A stretch of DNA of 12,908 nucleotides from Betaproteobacteria bacterium UBA931 (GTDB taxonomy: Bacteria > Pseudomonadota > Gammaproteobacteria > Burkholderiales > Casimicrobiaceae), in assembly GCA_002293615.1 (NCBI GenBank), contig DBDN01000006.1, forward strand, positions 1 to 12,908. Direction: 5' to 3'. The notes under the pieces were generated by a model, which was given only the letters and a program-made list of their open reading frames with translations, was not told where the DNA came from and made no database searches. The first letter of the stretch is position 1. Every line of letters begins with the position of its first letter. Shown here in pieces: positions 1-6,460 of the stretch. A program made the position numbers and the translations under genes.

Positions 1-666
1 GCGCAGCAAAAGGATGACAGCACCGGAACCGCCGCCGTGCTGCGGCGGTTCGCAGTAGGCAAGAACATCGTTCCATAAAGCCAGCCAGCGGCGGACTTTA
101 TGTTTGAGTACGGGCGTTTTCCCCGGCGATGTTAGACCTTTGCCGTGTACCACGCGCACACAGCGCAAGCCGCGTCGGCGTGAGTCGATTAAGAAATCGA
201 CCAGCGCATCGTGCGCCTCTTCGCTGATCATCCCATGCAAGTCGAGTTCGCTTTGAATCACCCAATACCCACGGCGCAATTTGCGCAATACATCGGTGGC
301 GACACCGGCGCGTAAAAATGATTGATCTTCTTCCCATTCCTGGCCGATTTCCCAATCGGAGGGCTTGGGCTCTTCGCCGTATTTGGCCAGAGTCAACGCT
401 TCGTTCTCGTCGTGTAGGCGCTGGCGGGGAATGGGGGCAACGCGTGGTGTTTTCAGCGATGCTTGGCGCGGCGGCGGTAATGGCGCCACCCGTTGAGCGA
501 TCATTGTGCTCGGGAAGTCAATATCCCGTTGCGGGGTTATTGCCGGCTTTGCTTTGGGCTGGGGCTTGGTTTTTGCCCCGGTTTTTATTTTCGGCGCGGC
601 TTTTTTGATCAGTTTTTCCAGTTCGTCAAATGATGCGGTTTTCTTCGAGAAATCTGATCGCTTCAT
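1..666 (-). CDS. Smr-domain protein (probable nuclease), C-terminus cut by window edge
   Basis: The reading frame is open from an ATG at 666 to the left edge, giving 222 codons without a stop. Residues 1-85 are a low-complexity, Lys/Pro/Ala-rich and probably disordered N-terminus. The Smr domain follows from about residue 139: the LDLHG motif (141-145), the HGKG motif (174-177), and a GGGSGAVILLLR ending that resembles the usual GG-GA---LL-R end of stand-alone Smr proteins. Little more than a short tail is therefore likely missing. Smr domains of MutS2 and of SmrA/SmrB type proteins are linked to DNA or RNA cleavage, including cleavage of mRNA at collided ribosomes. Which of these applies here cannot be told from sequence. 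It starts 18 nt after the glnS stop, so co-transcription with glnS is likely. No strong Shine-Dalgarno sequence is visible. Confidence 0.88.
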   Translation of the reverse strand, partial: MKRSDFSKKTASFDELEKLIKKAAPKIKTGAKTKPQPKAKPAITPQRDIDFPSTMIAQRVAPLPPPRQASLKTPRVAPIPRQRLHDENEALTLAKYGEEPKPSDWEIGQEWEEDQSFLRAGVATDVLRKLRRGYWVIQSELDLHGMISEEAHDALVDFLIDSRRRGLRCVRVVHGKGLTSPGKTPVLKHKVRRWLALWNDVLAYCEPPQHGGGSGAVILLLR

Positions 667-684
667 ATCCGGCAATCGCTCAAT

Positions 685-2466
685 TTAATATTTTACCCAC
701 GAATCTTTCAGCGTCACCGTACGGTTGAATACGGGGCGTTCCGGTCGGTGGTCTTTGATGTCGGCAACAAAATAGCCGTGTCGCTCAAACTGAAAACGTG
801 TTTCCGGCACTGCTTCGGCTAATGCCTTTTCGATATAGCCGGTGATCACGCGCTTGGAATCCGGATTAAGATCGTCGAGATAATTGCGCGCGTGCGGTTC
901 AACGAGCCGATGGTTATCGTCGCCGTCGTCGGGTGGAGCTGTTTCGACGGCAATCGGAATTTCTTCGGTGTGCCCGACGGGATTTTTGGCGCCAGGAAAA
1001 GGTACGGCAAAGAGGCGGTCGTATAGGCGAATTTCCGCTTCTTTGGCATACGCGGTGGAAAGCCAGTGAATATTGCCTTTGACTTTGCGCAGGTTCGCAC
1101 CATCGGTACCGCTCTTGGTGTCGGGATCGTAAGTGGCGTGCACGGCGACGATGTTACCGTTATCGTCTTTGTCAACATGCGTGCAACGGATGATGTAGGC
1201 GTAGCGCAAACGTACTTCCTGGCCGGGCGCCAGACGAAAATAACCTTTGCTTGGCGTTTCCATAAAATCCTCGCGCTCAATCCATAATTCGCGCGATAAA
1301 GGCACAGCGCGTTTGCCCAAATCCGGCTTTTGCGGGTGATTGGGAGCAAGGCAATCCTCACTTTGTCCCTCGGGGTAGTTGTCAATAATCAGCTTGAGCG
1401 GGTCGAGAATCGCGATGCGACGTTCGGCGTTTTCGTTGAGGTCGTCGCGCATTGCTGCTTCGAGCAGGGAAAAGTCGAGCCATGAGTCGCTTTTGGAAAC
1501 GCCAATACGCTCGGCAAACAAGCGAAAACCGGCTGGGGTAAAACCGCGTCGACGCGCACCGACCAGTGTCGGCATACGTGGGTCGTCCCAGCCGTCAACA
1601 TGATTTTTTTCGACGAGTTCGATCAGGCGACGTTTGGACAGTACCACGTACGTTAGGTTCAAACGCGCGAATTCATATTGATGCGGCAGCGGGCGTGCCA
1701 GCATGCCGCCGTCGGCGAGTTTGTTGATGATCCAATCGTAAAGCGGGCGATGGTCCTGAAACTCAAGCGTACAAATGGAATGCGTCACACGTTCCAGTGC
1801 GTCGGAAATGCAGTGCGTGTAATCGTAGAGCGGATAAACATGCCACTTATCGCCAGTGCGGTGGTGCGTGGCATGGCGAATGCGGTAAATCGCCGGGTCG
1901 CGCATGTTGAGATTTGAGCTGGCCATATCAATTTTCAAGCGCAACACGTATTGGCCATCGGCAAACATACCGCTTTTCATGGCGTGGAAAAAAACAAGAT
2001 TTTCTTTAATCGGACGGTTGCGATCCGGGCTGGGAACCCCCGGTTCGGTGAGCGTACCGCGCATGGCCCGCATTTTTTCCGGGCTTTGGCTGTCGACATA
2101 TGCCAAGCCCTGTTCGATGAACCATTCGGCAAAACGGTAAAGATCATCGAAATAATCGGAAGCATGGTAACGATGCTTGCCCCAATCATAGCCGAGCCAA
2201 CGCACCGAATCGGCGATTGAATCTTCAAATTCAACATCTTCTTTGAGCGGGTTGGTATCGTCAAAGCGCAGATGGCAACGCCCGTGGTTTTCTTCGGCCA
2301 GTCCAAAATTAATGATGATGGATTTGGCGTGGCCGTAATGTAAATAACCGTTAGGTTCCGGCGGGAAGCGGGTAACCACTTGCCCGGCGTATTTTCCGCT
2401 TTGATTATCCTGAGCGATTATGGTGCGCAGAAAATTAGGCGCAAGGGGCGTTTTTTCAGTAGTCAT
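685..2466 (-). CDS. glnS: Glutaminyl-tRNA synthetase (GlnRS)
   Basis: A cytoplasmic class I aminoacyl-tRNA synthetase that charges tRNA-Gln with glutamine using ATP. Visible signatures are the HIGH-type motif within PPEPNGYLHYGHAKSI (HYGH at 43-46), the KMSKS-type loop VLSKR (276-280), and the conserved C-terminal FNRTVTLKDSW in the anticodon-binding beta-barrel region. At 593 residues it is somewhat longer than the roughly 550 of E. coli GlnRS. Part of the extra length is an acidic, probably surface loop near residues 503-520 (ETAPPDDGDDNHR). The ATG at 2466 gives the expected N-terminus (NFLRTIIAQD near residue 11, where the family normally begins). No good ribosome-binding site precedes it. 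It lies 89 nt downstream of mlaB and may have its own weak promoter in that gap. The smr-type gene follows 18 nt later. A functional GlnRS means direct charging of tRNA-Gln is available in this organism. Confidence 0.97.
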   Translation of the reverse strand: MTTEKTPLAPNFLRTIIAQDNQSGKYAGQVVTRFPPEPNGYLHYGHAKSIIINFGLAEENHGRCHLRFDDTNPLKEDVEFEDSIADSVRWLGYDWGKHRYHASDYFDDLYRFAEWFIEQGLAYVDSQSPEKMRAMRGTLTEPGVPSPDRNRPIKENLVFFHAMKSGMFADGQYVLRLKIDMASSNLNMRDPAIYRIRHATHHRTGDKWHVYPLYDYTHCISDALERVTHSICTLEFQDHRPLYDWIINKLADGGMLARPLPHQYEFARLNLTYVVLSKRRLIELVEKNHVDGWDDPRMPTLVGARRRGFTPAGFRLFAERIGVSKSDSWLDFSLLEAAMRDDLNENAERRIAILDPLKLIIDNYPEGQSEDCLAPNHPQKPDLGKRAVPLSRELWIEREDFMETPSKGYFRLAPGQEVRLRYAYIIRCTHVDKDDNGNIVAVHATYDPDTKSGTDGANLRKVKGNIHWLSTAYAKEAEIRLYDRLFAVPFPGAKNPVGHTEEIPIAVETAPPDDGDDNHRLVEPHARNYLDDLNPDSKRVITGYIEKALAEAVPETRFQFERHGYFVADIKDHRPERPVFNRTVTLKDSWVKY

Positions 2467-2495
2467 ACAATTTTGAGCGCGGCATTAAAGTCTGA

Positions 2496-2524
2496 ATTGT
2501 AGCCGCTTTAACCCAGGATAACAG
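2496..2524 (-). promoter_or_regulatory. Possible glnS promoter
   Basis: On the minus strand, TACAAT (2501-2496) matches five of six bases of a sigma70 -10 box. A poor -35 candidate, CTGTTA (2524-2519), lies 17 bp upstream, inside the loop of the 2511-2531 hairpin. The predicted transcript would have a leader of roughly 20-25 nt before the glnS ATG. The -35 is weak (three of six), so glnS could equally be read through from the mla operon. Confidence 0.25.
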
Positions 2525-2547
2525 CCTGGGTGCCGCACATCATGCGG
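2511..2547 (-). terminator. Two adjacent small hairpins between mlaB and glnS
   Basis: ACCCAGG (2511-2517) pairs perfectly with CCTGGGT (2525-2531) around a 7-nt loop. CCGCA (2533-2537) pairs with TGCGG (2543-2547) around a 5-nt loop. They sit 9-45 nt past the mlaB stop. Neither is followed by a T-run on either strand, so this is not a classical intrinsic terminator. Possible roles are a weak or Rho-assisted end of the mla transcript, an mRNA-stabilising 3' structure, or part of a glnS leader. The pairing is seen directly and the role is inferred. Confidence 0.35.
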
Positions 2548-2555
2548 AAGTCTCG

Positions 2556-2861
2556 TTAGACTTGGGCGGTCAGCAACCCGTCAATGCCGTAAACGTGTGC
2601 CAATGTCTGTAACGCCGGCGGCACATGACGGAAAACTAGCGTTTTATTTTCATTCTGCGCGCGTCGCAGTAGCGCCAGCATGACGGCAAGCGCTGCCGAA
2701 TCAATTTCGCCTACGTCCTGAAAATCGACAATGCCCGATGCGGGTAGCGGCAGCGACCGGCTTTGCGCAAGCGCGCCGTCGGCGGTGGTTAGTGTCAATG
2801 CGCCTCGGCAGAGCCAGACACGATTATCCGCAGAGAAAGCGGCGGGCGTGTGCGCAGGCAT
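2556..2861 (-). CDS. mlaB: MlaB, STAS-domain subunit of the Mla phospholipid ABC transporter
   Basis: A small (101 aa) cytoplasmic protein that is essentially one STAS domain. The diagnostic stretch is the buried strand VDFQDVGEIDSAALAVMLALL (residues 45-65), where Ser55 sits at the usual STAS Ser/Thr position, followed by an amphipathic helix. In the characterised Mla complex, MlaB binds the ATPase MlaF and supports its assembly and activity. Length and position as the last gene of the mla operon fit well. Its ATG overlaps the mlaC stop in a TAATG arrangement (shared base 2861), indicating translational coupling. The first 30 residues are poorly conserved in this family and give no further information. 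Confidence 0.88.
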   Translation of the reverse strand: MPAHTPAAFSADNRVWLCRGALTLTTADGALAQSRSLPLPASGIVDFQDVGEIDSAALAVMLALLRRAQNENKTLVFRHVPPALQTLAHVYGIDGLLTAQV

Positions 2862-3481
2862 TAAGCGCTGCCTTTGTTTTTCTGAGCAATTGACTGAATC
2901 AACCCGTCAATCCCTCCGGCTTTTACCTGCTGATTGAATTCATCGCGATAATTGGTGACCAGTGAAACACCTCCGACGGTGACATCGTAACAGCGCCATT
3001 CGCTGTCATTACCGAGGACCAAACTGTAATCAACGGCGACCGGCGATTCGCCTTTACGCACGACCTCGGAGCGCACGGTCACTTCTTTGTCGCCTTCGCG
3101 AGTACGCAACGGTTTAACGTTAATGGTGTCATTGCGGTATTGCGACAACGCGTTGGAATAAGTGCGGATCAATAGATTTTTGAACTGTTCAGTCAATTCA
3201 TTTTGCTGCTCAGGGGTTGCTGCACGCCAGTTACGACCCATGGCGAGCATAGTCATGCGCCGGAAATCAAAATGCGGCAGCAGTTTTCCGTCGAGCAATT
3301 CACGAACACGCTGCGGATCGCCTGCCTGAACTTTGGGGTCGTTGCGAATAACTTCGAGTACTTCATTGACGACGCTTTGTACCAATTGGTCAGGAGCCTC
3401 CGGCGTTTGCGCGTCAGCAGGCAACGCCCAGAAACCGGATAGAAAAAAAAGCGAAGAAAAAAGCAAAATAAAACGTTTCAT
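2861..3481 (-). CDS. mlaC: MlaC, periplasmic phospholipid-binding shuttle
   Basis: The periplasmic lipid carrier of the Mla pathway, which moves phospholipid between the outer-membrane MlaA complex and the inner-membrane MlaFEDB complex. From the ATG at 3481 the protein has 206 residues. It has a clear Sec signal peptide: KR, a hydrophobic core (about 5-18), and likely cleavage after A24 in PADA/Q. The mature part has the family's features, including FDFRRMTMLAMGRNWRAAT, a TYSNAL-QY helix, and the late WRCYDVTVGGVSLVTNYRDEF segment. An upstream in-frame TTG at 3487 would add two residues. However, the AAGGA at 3492-3488 sits 6 nt before the ATG and directly abuts the TTG, so the ATG is the better start. 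It begins 22 nt after the mlaA stop and overlaps mlaB by one base. Confidence 0.93.
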   Translation of the reverse strand: MKRFILLFSSLFFLSGFWALPADAQTPEAPDQLVQSVVNEVLEVIRNDPKVQAGDPQRVRELLDGKLLPHFDFRRMTMLAMGRNWRAATPEQQNELTEQFKNLLIRTYSNALSQYRNDTINVKPLRTREGDKEVTVRSEVVRKGESPVAVDYSLVLGNDSEWRCYDVTVGGVSLVTNYRDEFNQQVKAGGIDGLIQSIAQKNKGSA

Positions 3482-3487
3482 GGCCAA

Positions 3488-3492
3488 TCCTT
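3488..3492 (-). promoter_or_regulatory. Ribosome-binding site that decides the mlaC start
   Basis: AAGGA on the minus strand with a 6-nt spacer to the ATG at 3481. It has no spacer to the alternative TTG at 3487, so it selects the ATG. Confidence 0.7.
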
Positions 3493-3503
3493 AAAATTTA
3501 TGG

Positions 3504-4235
3504 TTATTCATGATCGAAATCGACATCATCAAAAATGGCGCGGCGGTAACTGTCGTCGTTGGCTTGATGTGCGCGCCGTTGCAGGTACGCGCTGCGAATA
3601 AAGGTATAACGGTCAATCGCCGCGCTATCGACAGTGTTCAAAAGCTTGATTCCGGAAGACATGCCGTCGACGGCGTGTAATCCCCAAAGCGCATTGCGCC
3701 AGCGGATACTTTTATCATCGACATACCAGCTGATCGGTGATGCCGAGCCTTGTGCAAAACCGCCGATTCCATCACGCAACGTAGTCGGCCCCAACAGTGG
3801 AATAAAAAGATATGGGCGCGGGCCAATACCCCAATGCGCCAGCAGCAGCCCAAAATCCTGGCCGCCGCGCGGAATATCGGCATCGGACGCAAAATCGATC
3901 AGCCCGGCCAGGCCGAAACTGGTATTGACAATGACGCGGCCAAAATCGTGTCCGGCACTATCCAGGTTGCCTTGCAGCAAGCCGGAAACCCCGGAAAAAA
4001 AATCATCGATGTTATTAAAAAAATTGGTAACCGCCTGACGAGCAACGCTCGGGGTCACCGTTTCGTAAACATCGGCGATCGGACGCGCGACGTATGTTTC
4101 CAGCGGTTGGTGTACCGCGAACATTGCGCGGTTGATCGGCTCCAGCGGATCGTCATCGGCAATGGAGCCGGTACTTGCGCATCCCGGAAGAAGCGGAATA
4201 AGAAGAATCGCAAGAAAGAAAAAGTATTGACGCAT
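3504..4235 (-). CDS. mlaA: MlaA (VacJ), outer-membrane lipoprotein of the Mla pathway
   Basis: An outer-membrane lipoprotein that removes mislocalised phospholipids from the outer leaflet and passes them to MlaC. The 243-residue protein starts with a lipoprotein signal: hydrophobic core 4-16 and lipobox LPGC with Cys19 as the lipidated residue. The residue after Cys is Ala, so no Asp retention signal is present, which agrees with outer-membrane sorting. Family hallmarks follow: DPLEPINRAMF (29-39), ARPIADVYETVTP (50-62), NFFNNIDDFFSGVSGLLQG (71-89), FGRVIVNTSFGLAGLID (98-114), and GPRPYLFIPLLGPTTLRDGIG (a 21-residue core near 138-158, quoted here only up to its key GPRPYLFIP and TLRD). Its ATG directly follows the mlaD stop (zero gap) and is preceded by AAGGA in the end of mlaD. 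In E. coli mlaA is unlinked to the other mla genes. Here it lies between mlaD and mlaC, as in several Betaproteobacteria. Confidence 0.95.
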   Translation of the reverse strand: MRQYFFFLAILLIPLLPGCASTGSIADDDPLEPINRAMFAVHQPLETYVARPIADVYETVTPSVARQAVTNFFNNIDDFFSGVSGLLQGNLDSAGHDFGRVIVNTSFGLAGLIDFASDADIPRGGQDFGLLLAHWGIGPRPYLFIPLLGPTTLRDGIGGFAQGSASPISWYVDDKSIRWRNALWGLHAVDGMSSGIKLLNTVDSAAIDRYTFIRSAYLQRRAHQANDDSYRRAIFDDVDFDHE

Positions 4236-4709
4236 TTAGTGGTCCTTGGTGGCCGAAGAAGATGCCTGATTCAACATGAATTGACCGACCAGTTTTTCCA
4301 GAACGATGGCCGATTGTGTTTTGCCGACACGGTCGCCTTCGCCGAGCATTTCCTCGTCGCCACCGACATCCAGCCCGATATACACTTCACCAAGTAGGCC
4401 GGAGGTAAGAACAGAAGCGATGGTATCGCGGCTGAACCGATATTGCTGTTGAATATTCAGCGTGGCCACTGCCTCGTAAAGCGTCGGATCAAGCGAGATC
4501 TGTTCGACGCGCCCGACGACAACCCCGGCGGCTTTCACCGGTGCACGCACTTTAAGGCCGCCGATATTATCGAAATAGGCTTCAATGTGGTATCCCGGCG
4601 CACGAGACCAAGTCATCAGATTACCGACTTTCAGTGCCAAAAACACGAGTGAGACTAAACCGATAGCCACAAAAATACCTACCCATAAATCAATCGTCGC
4701 TCGTTTCAT
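4236..4709 (-). CDS. mlaD: MlaD, MCE-domain subunit of the Mla ABC transporter
   Basis: An inner-membrane-anchored periplasmic subunit that forms a hexameric ring with a lipid pore on top of MlaFEB. In 157 residues it shows one N-terminal membrane helix (about 8-29), a single MCE domain (about 39-116: YHIEAYFDNIGGLKVRAPVKAAG, key residues FDNIGGL and APVKAAGV), and a C-terminal hydrophobic helix IVLEKLVGQFMLN (135-147) matching the pore-lining helix of the family. It is shorter than E. coli MlaD (183 aa) because it lacks the long low-complexity tail after that helix. The functional core looks complete. It starts 3 nt after the mlaE stop with a GGAG in the end of mlaE, and its stop abuts the mlaA start. 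Confidence 0.95.
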   Translation of the reverse strand: MKRATIDLWVGIFVAIGLVSLVFLALKVGNLMTWSRAPGYHIEAYFDNIGGLKVRAPVKAAGVVVGRVEQISLDPTLYEAVATLNIQQQYRFSRDTIASVLTSGLLGEVYIGLDVGGDEEMLGEGDRVGKTQSAIVLEKLVGQFMLNQASSSATKDH

Positions 4710-4712
4710 AGG

Positions 4713-5504
4713 TCAAACTCCGCGAAACATAAAAATAGTCATAATAAAATCTGCGGCAAGAATCGCCAGCGAGGCATGAACCACGGTACGCGTCGTCGCG
4801 CTGGACACGCCCTCGGCGGTTGGTTTCGTGTCAAAGCCCTCAAATACGGCGGTCAGCGTTACGATAACACCGAACACCAGGCTTTTGACCATGCTGTTCA
4901 TCACGTCGGTGCGAACGTCCACCGCCGCCTGCATGTTGCCCCAAAACGCGCCGTTATCCATGCCGATCAATTGTACGGCGATCAGGTACGCGCCGAAAAT
5001 TGCAGCGGTGGAAAAAAGCGCCGCTAAAAGCGGCATTGAAATCACACCGCCCCAGAAACGCGGAGCGGCCACACGCGCCAGCGGATCGACGGCCATCATC
5101 TCCATCGCCAGCAGCTGCTCGGTGGTTTTCATCAGGCCAATTTCCGCGGTAATGGCGCTGCCTGCGCGTCCGGCGAACAGGAGGGCTGCAACCACAGGCC
5201 CCAATTCGCGCAACATCGCCAAAGCCACCAGCACACCGAGCGATTCGCTGGCGCCGTAAGTGCTGAGAATATCGTAACCCTGCAGGGCCAATACCATACC
5301 GATAAATAAGCCGGACACCAGAATAATGACCAGCGATAAAACACCCGCGAAATAGATTTCGCGCATCGTTAACGGAAAACGGAAAAATGCCGCAGGCGAG
5401 TGACGCAGCACGGCAAAAAAGAAGCGACAGATAAAGCCGAGATGTACCAAAGTCTTGAGCGTGGCATTGCCGAGACGACGTAGAGCGTTGAGCGCCATAT
5501 TCAT
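4713..5504 (-). CDS. mlaE: MlaE, permease of the Mla phospholipid ABC transporter
   Basis: The inner-membrane permease of the MlaFEDB complex (263 aa). It has the N-terminal amphipathic/interfacial region, then several strongly hydrophobic segments (for example about 50-74, 92-110, 147-180 and 205-222, with the last near 240-262). The MlaE/TTG2B signature region is intact: GLMKTTEQLLAMEMMAVDPL (122-141) followed by RFWGGVISMPLL. The late ATTRTVVHASLAILAADF segment also matches the family. The start ATG at 5504 overlaps the mlaF TGA as ATGA (5501-5504), and AGGAG lies 6 nt upstream, so translation is coupled to mlaF. A second in-frame ATG two codons later is possible but less well placed. Confidence 0.96.
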   Translation of the reverse strand: MNMALNALRRLGNATLKTLVHLGFICRFFFAVLRHSPAAFFRFPLTMREIYFAGVLSLVIILVSGLFIGMVLALQGYDILSTYGASESLGVLVALAMLRELGPVVAALLFAGRAGSAITAEIGLMKTTEQLLAMEMMAVDPLARVAAPRFWGGVISMPLLAALFSTAAIFGAYLIAVQLIGMDNGAFWGNMQAAVDVRTDVMNSMVKSLVFGVIVTLTAVFEGFDTKPTAEGVSSATTRTVVHASLAILAADFIMTIFMFRGV

Positions 5505-6331
5505 GACGCACTCCTGGCAAGAAAATCCTGTGTCAGCGATGGCGCCTTCATGTGCAACGGTACTGGACCATCTTCTTCGCCATTAATGAACTGGCGGACA
5601 AAAGGATCGGAGGTGTTGCGGATTTCATCCGGCGTGCCCTCCGCGATGATGCGTCCTTGGCCGACAAAATATACATAATCAACGATTTTTAACGATTGAT
5701 AAATATCATGTGTTACCAACACCGAGGAAATTCTCAGCGCGTCGTTCAGGCGGCGAATCAATTGCCCAACGACACCGAGAGCAATCGGGTCAAGTCCGGT
5801 AAACGGCTCATCGTAAAGCATTAATAAAGGGTCGAGCGCAACCGCGCGCGCCAACGCAACGCGCCGCGCCATGCCTCCGGACAACTCATTGGTGCGCAAA
5901 GACGCCGCACCGCGTAAACCGACGGCGTTGAGCTTCATCAATACCAAATCACGGATCATCGATTCTGATAAATCGGTGTGTTCACAGAGCGGAAACGCAA
6001 CGTTTTCATAAACCGACATATCGGTGAATAGCGCGCCGAACTGGGAAAGATAGCCAAGCTTGCGGCGCATCGCGTAGAGCGCACGTTTATTCAGATCGGG
6101 AACGGATTGGTCGTTGACTGTTACCTGCCCGGTGTTGGGATGTACTTCGCCGCCGAGCAGGCGCAGAATCGTCGTTTTTCCGCACCCCGAACCACCCATG
6201 ATCGCAACGACCTTGCCGCGAGGAAAGCGCATGGTGATATTGTCGAGTACCGACTGTTCGGGCGTATAACCAAAACGAACGTTTGTCAGCGAGGCGACTA
6301 AGTCTTGTGAAGATGTAACTGTAGCGGACAC
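5501..6331 (-). CDS. mlaF: MlaF, ATPase of the Mla phospholipid ABC transporter
   Basis: The cytoplasmic ABC ATPase that powers MlaFEDB. All nucleotide-binding motifs are present in 276 residues: Walker A GGSGCGKT (46-53), Q-loop Gln97 in YLSQFGALF, signature LSGGM (150-154), Walker B LLMLYDEPFTGLDP with Asp174/Glu175, and switch His208 in VTHD. The C-terminal GEEDGPVPLHMKAPSLTQDF extension corresponds to the E. coli segment reported to contact MlaB of the other half. The start is a GTG at 6331. No in-frame ATG exists between the upstream stop and the conserved domain, so GTG is the only plausible start, and it lacks a good Shine-Dalgarno sequence. It is the first gene of a six-gene operon. 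The gap upstream to the 6425-6454 hairpin must hold the operon promoter. TAAAAT on the minus strand near 6370 is the only -10-like hexamer I noticed there, and it has no good -35. Confidence 0.96.
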   Translation of the reverse strand: MSATVTSSQDLVASLTNVRFGYTPEQSVLDNITMRFPRGKVVAIMGGSGCGKTTILRLLGGEVHPNTGQVTVNDQSVPDLNKRALYAMRRKLGYLSQFGALFTDMSVYENVAFPLCEHTDLSESMIRDLVLMKLNAVGLRGAASLRTNELSGGMARRVALARAVALDPLLMLYDEPFTGLDPIALGVVGQLIRRLNDALRISSVLVTHDIYQSLKIVDYVYFVGQGRIIAEGTPDEIRNTSDPFVRQFINGEEDGPVPLHMKAPSLTQDFLARSAS

Positions 6332-6424
6332 AGATAACGGTTCTGGTTTTTTAAGGAAGGGATTATTTTATCTGTTTGGCTGGGAAATGGTTTTTTTATT
6401 GTCATTTCGGATAAGGAACGGAAA

Positions 6425-6454
6425 GCGCTCAAAAACCGGAAGGTTTTTGAGCGC
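6425..6454 (-). terminator. Perfect 13-bp inverted repeat, likely terminator of the secreted-protein gene
   Basis: GCGCTCAAAAACC (6425-6437) and GGTTTTTGAGCGC (6442-6454) are exact reverse complements around a 4-nt loop (GGAA on the plus strand, TTCC in the minus transcript). It begins 7 nt past the stop codon of the 6461-7303 gene and lies before mlaF. In the minus-strand transcript it is followed by TTTCCGTTCC, a weak U-tract. The stronger T6 run lies on the other side, between stop codon and hairpin. Insulating mlaF from the upstream gene is the most likely role. Confidence 0.7.
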
Positions 6455-6460
6455 AAAAAA

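Noticed and set aside
318..688. Plus-strand frames over the Smr gene
   Set aside because: They overlap the minus-strand Smr coding sequence, whose LDLHG and HGKG motifs identify the real frame.
3750..4397. Plus-strand open frame of 215 codons opposite mlaA and the end of mlaD
   Set aside because: It lies antisense to two well-recognised mla genes, crosses their junction, and its translation has no recognisable domain. The frame is open by base composition only.
4954..5520. Minus-strand open frame of 188 codons in an alternative frame across mlaE
   Set aside because: It is Arg/Cys-rich, as expected of an out-of-frame reading of a GC-rich membrane-protein gene. mlaE in the other frame is intact and conserved.
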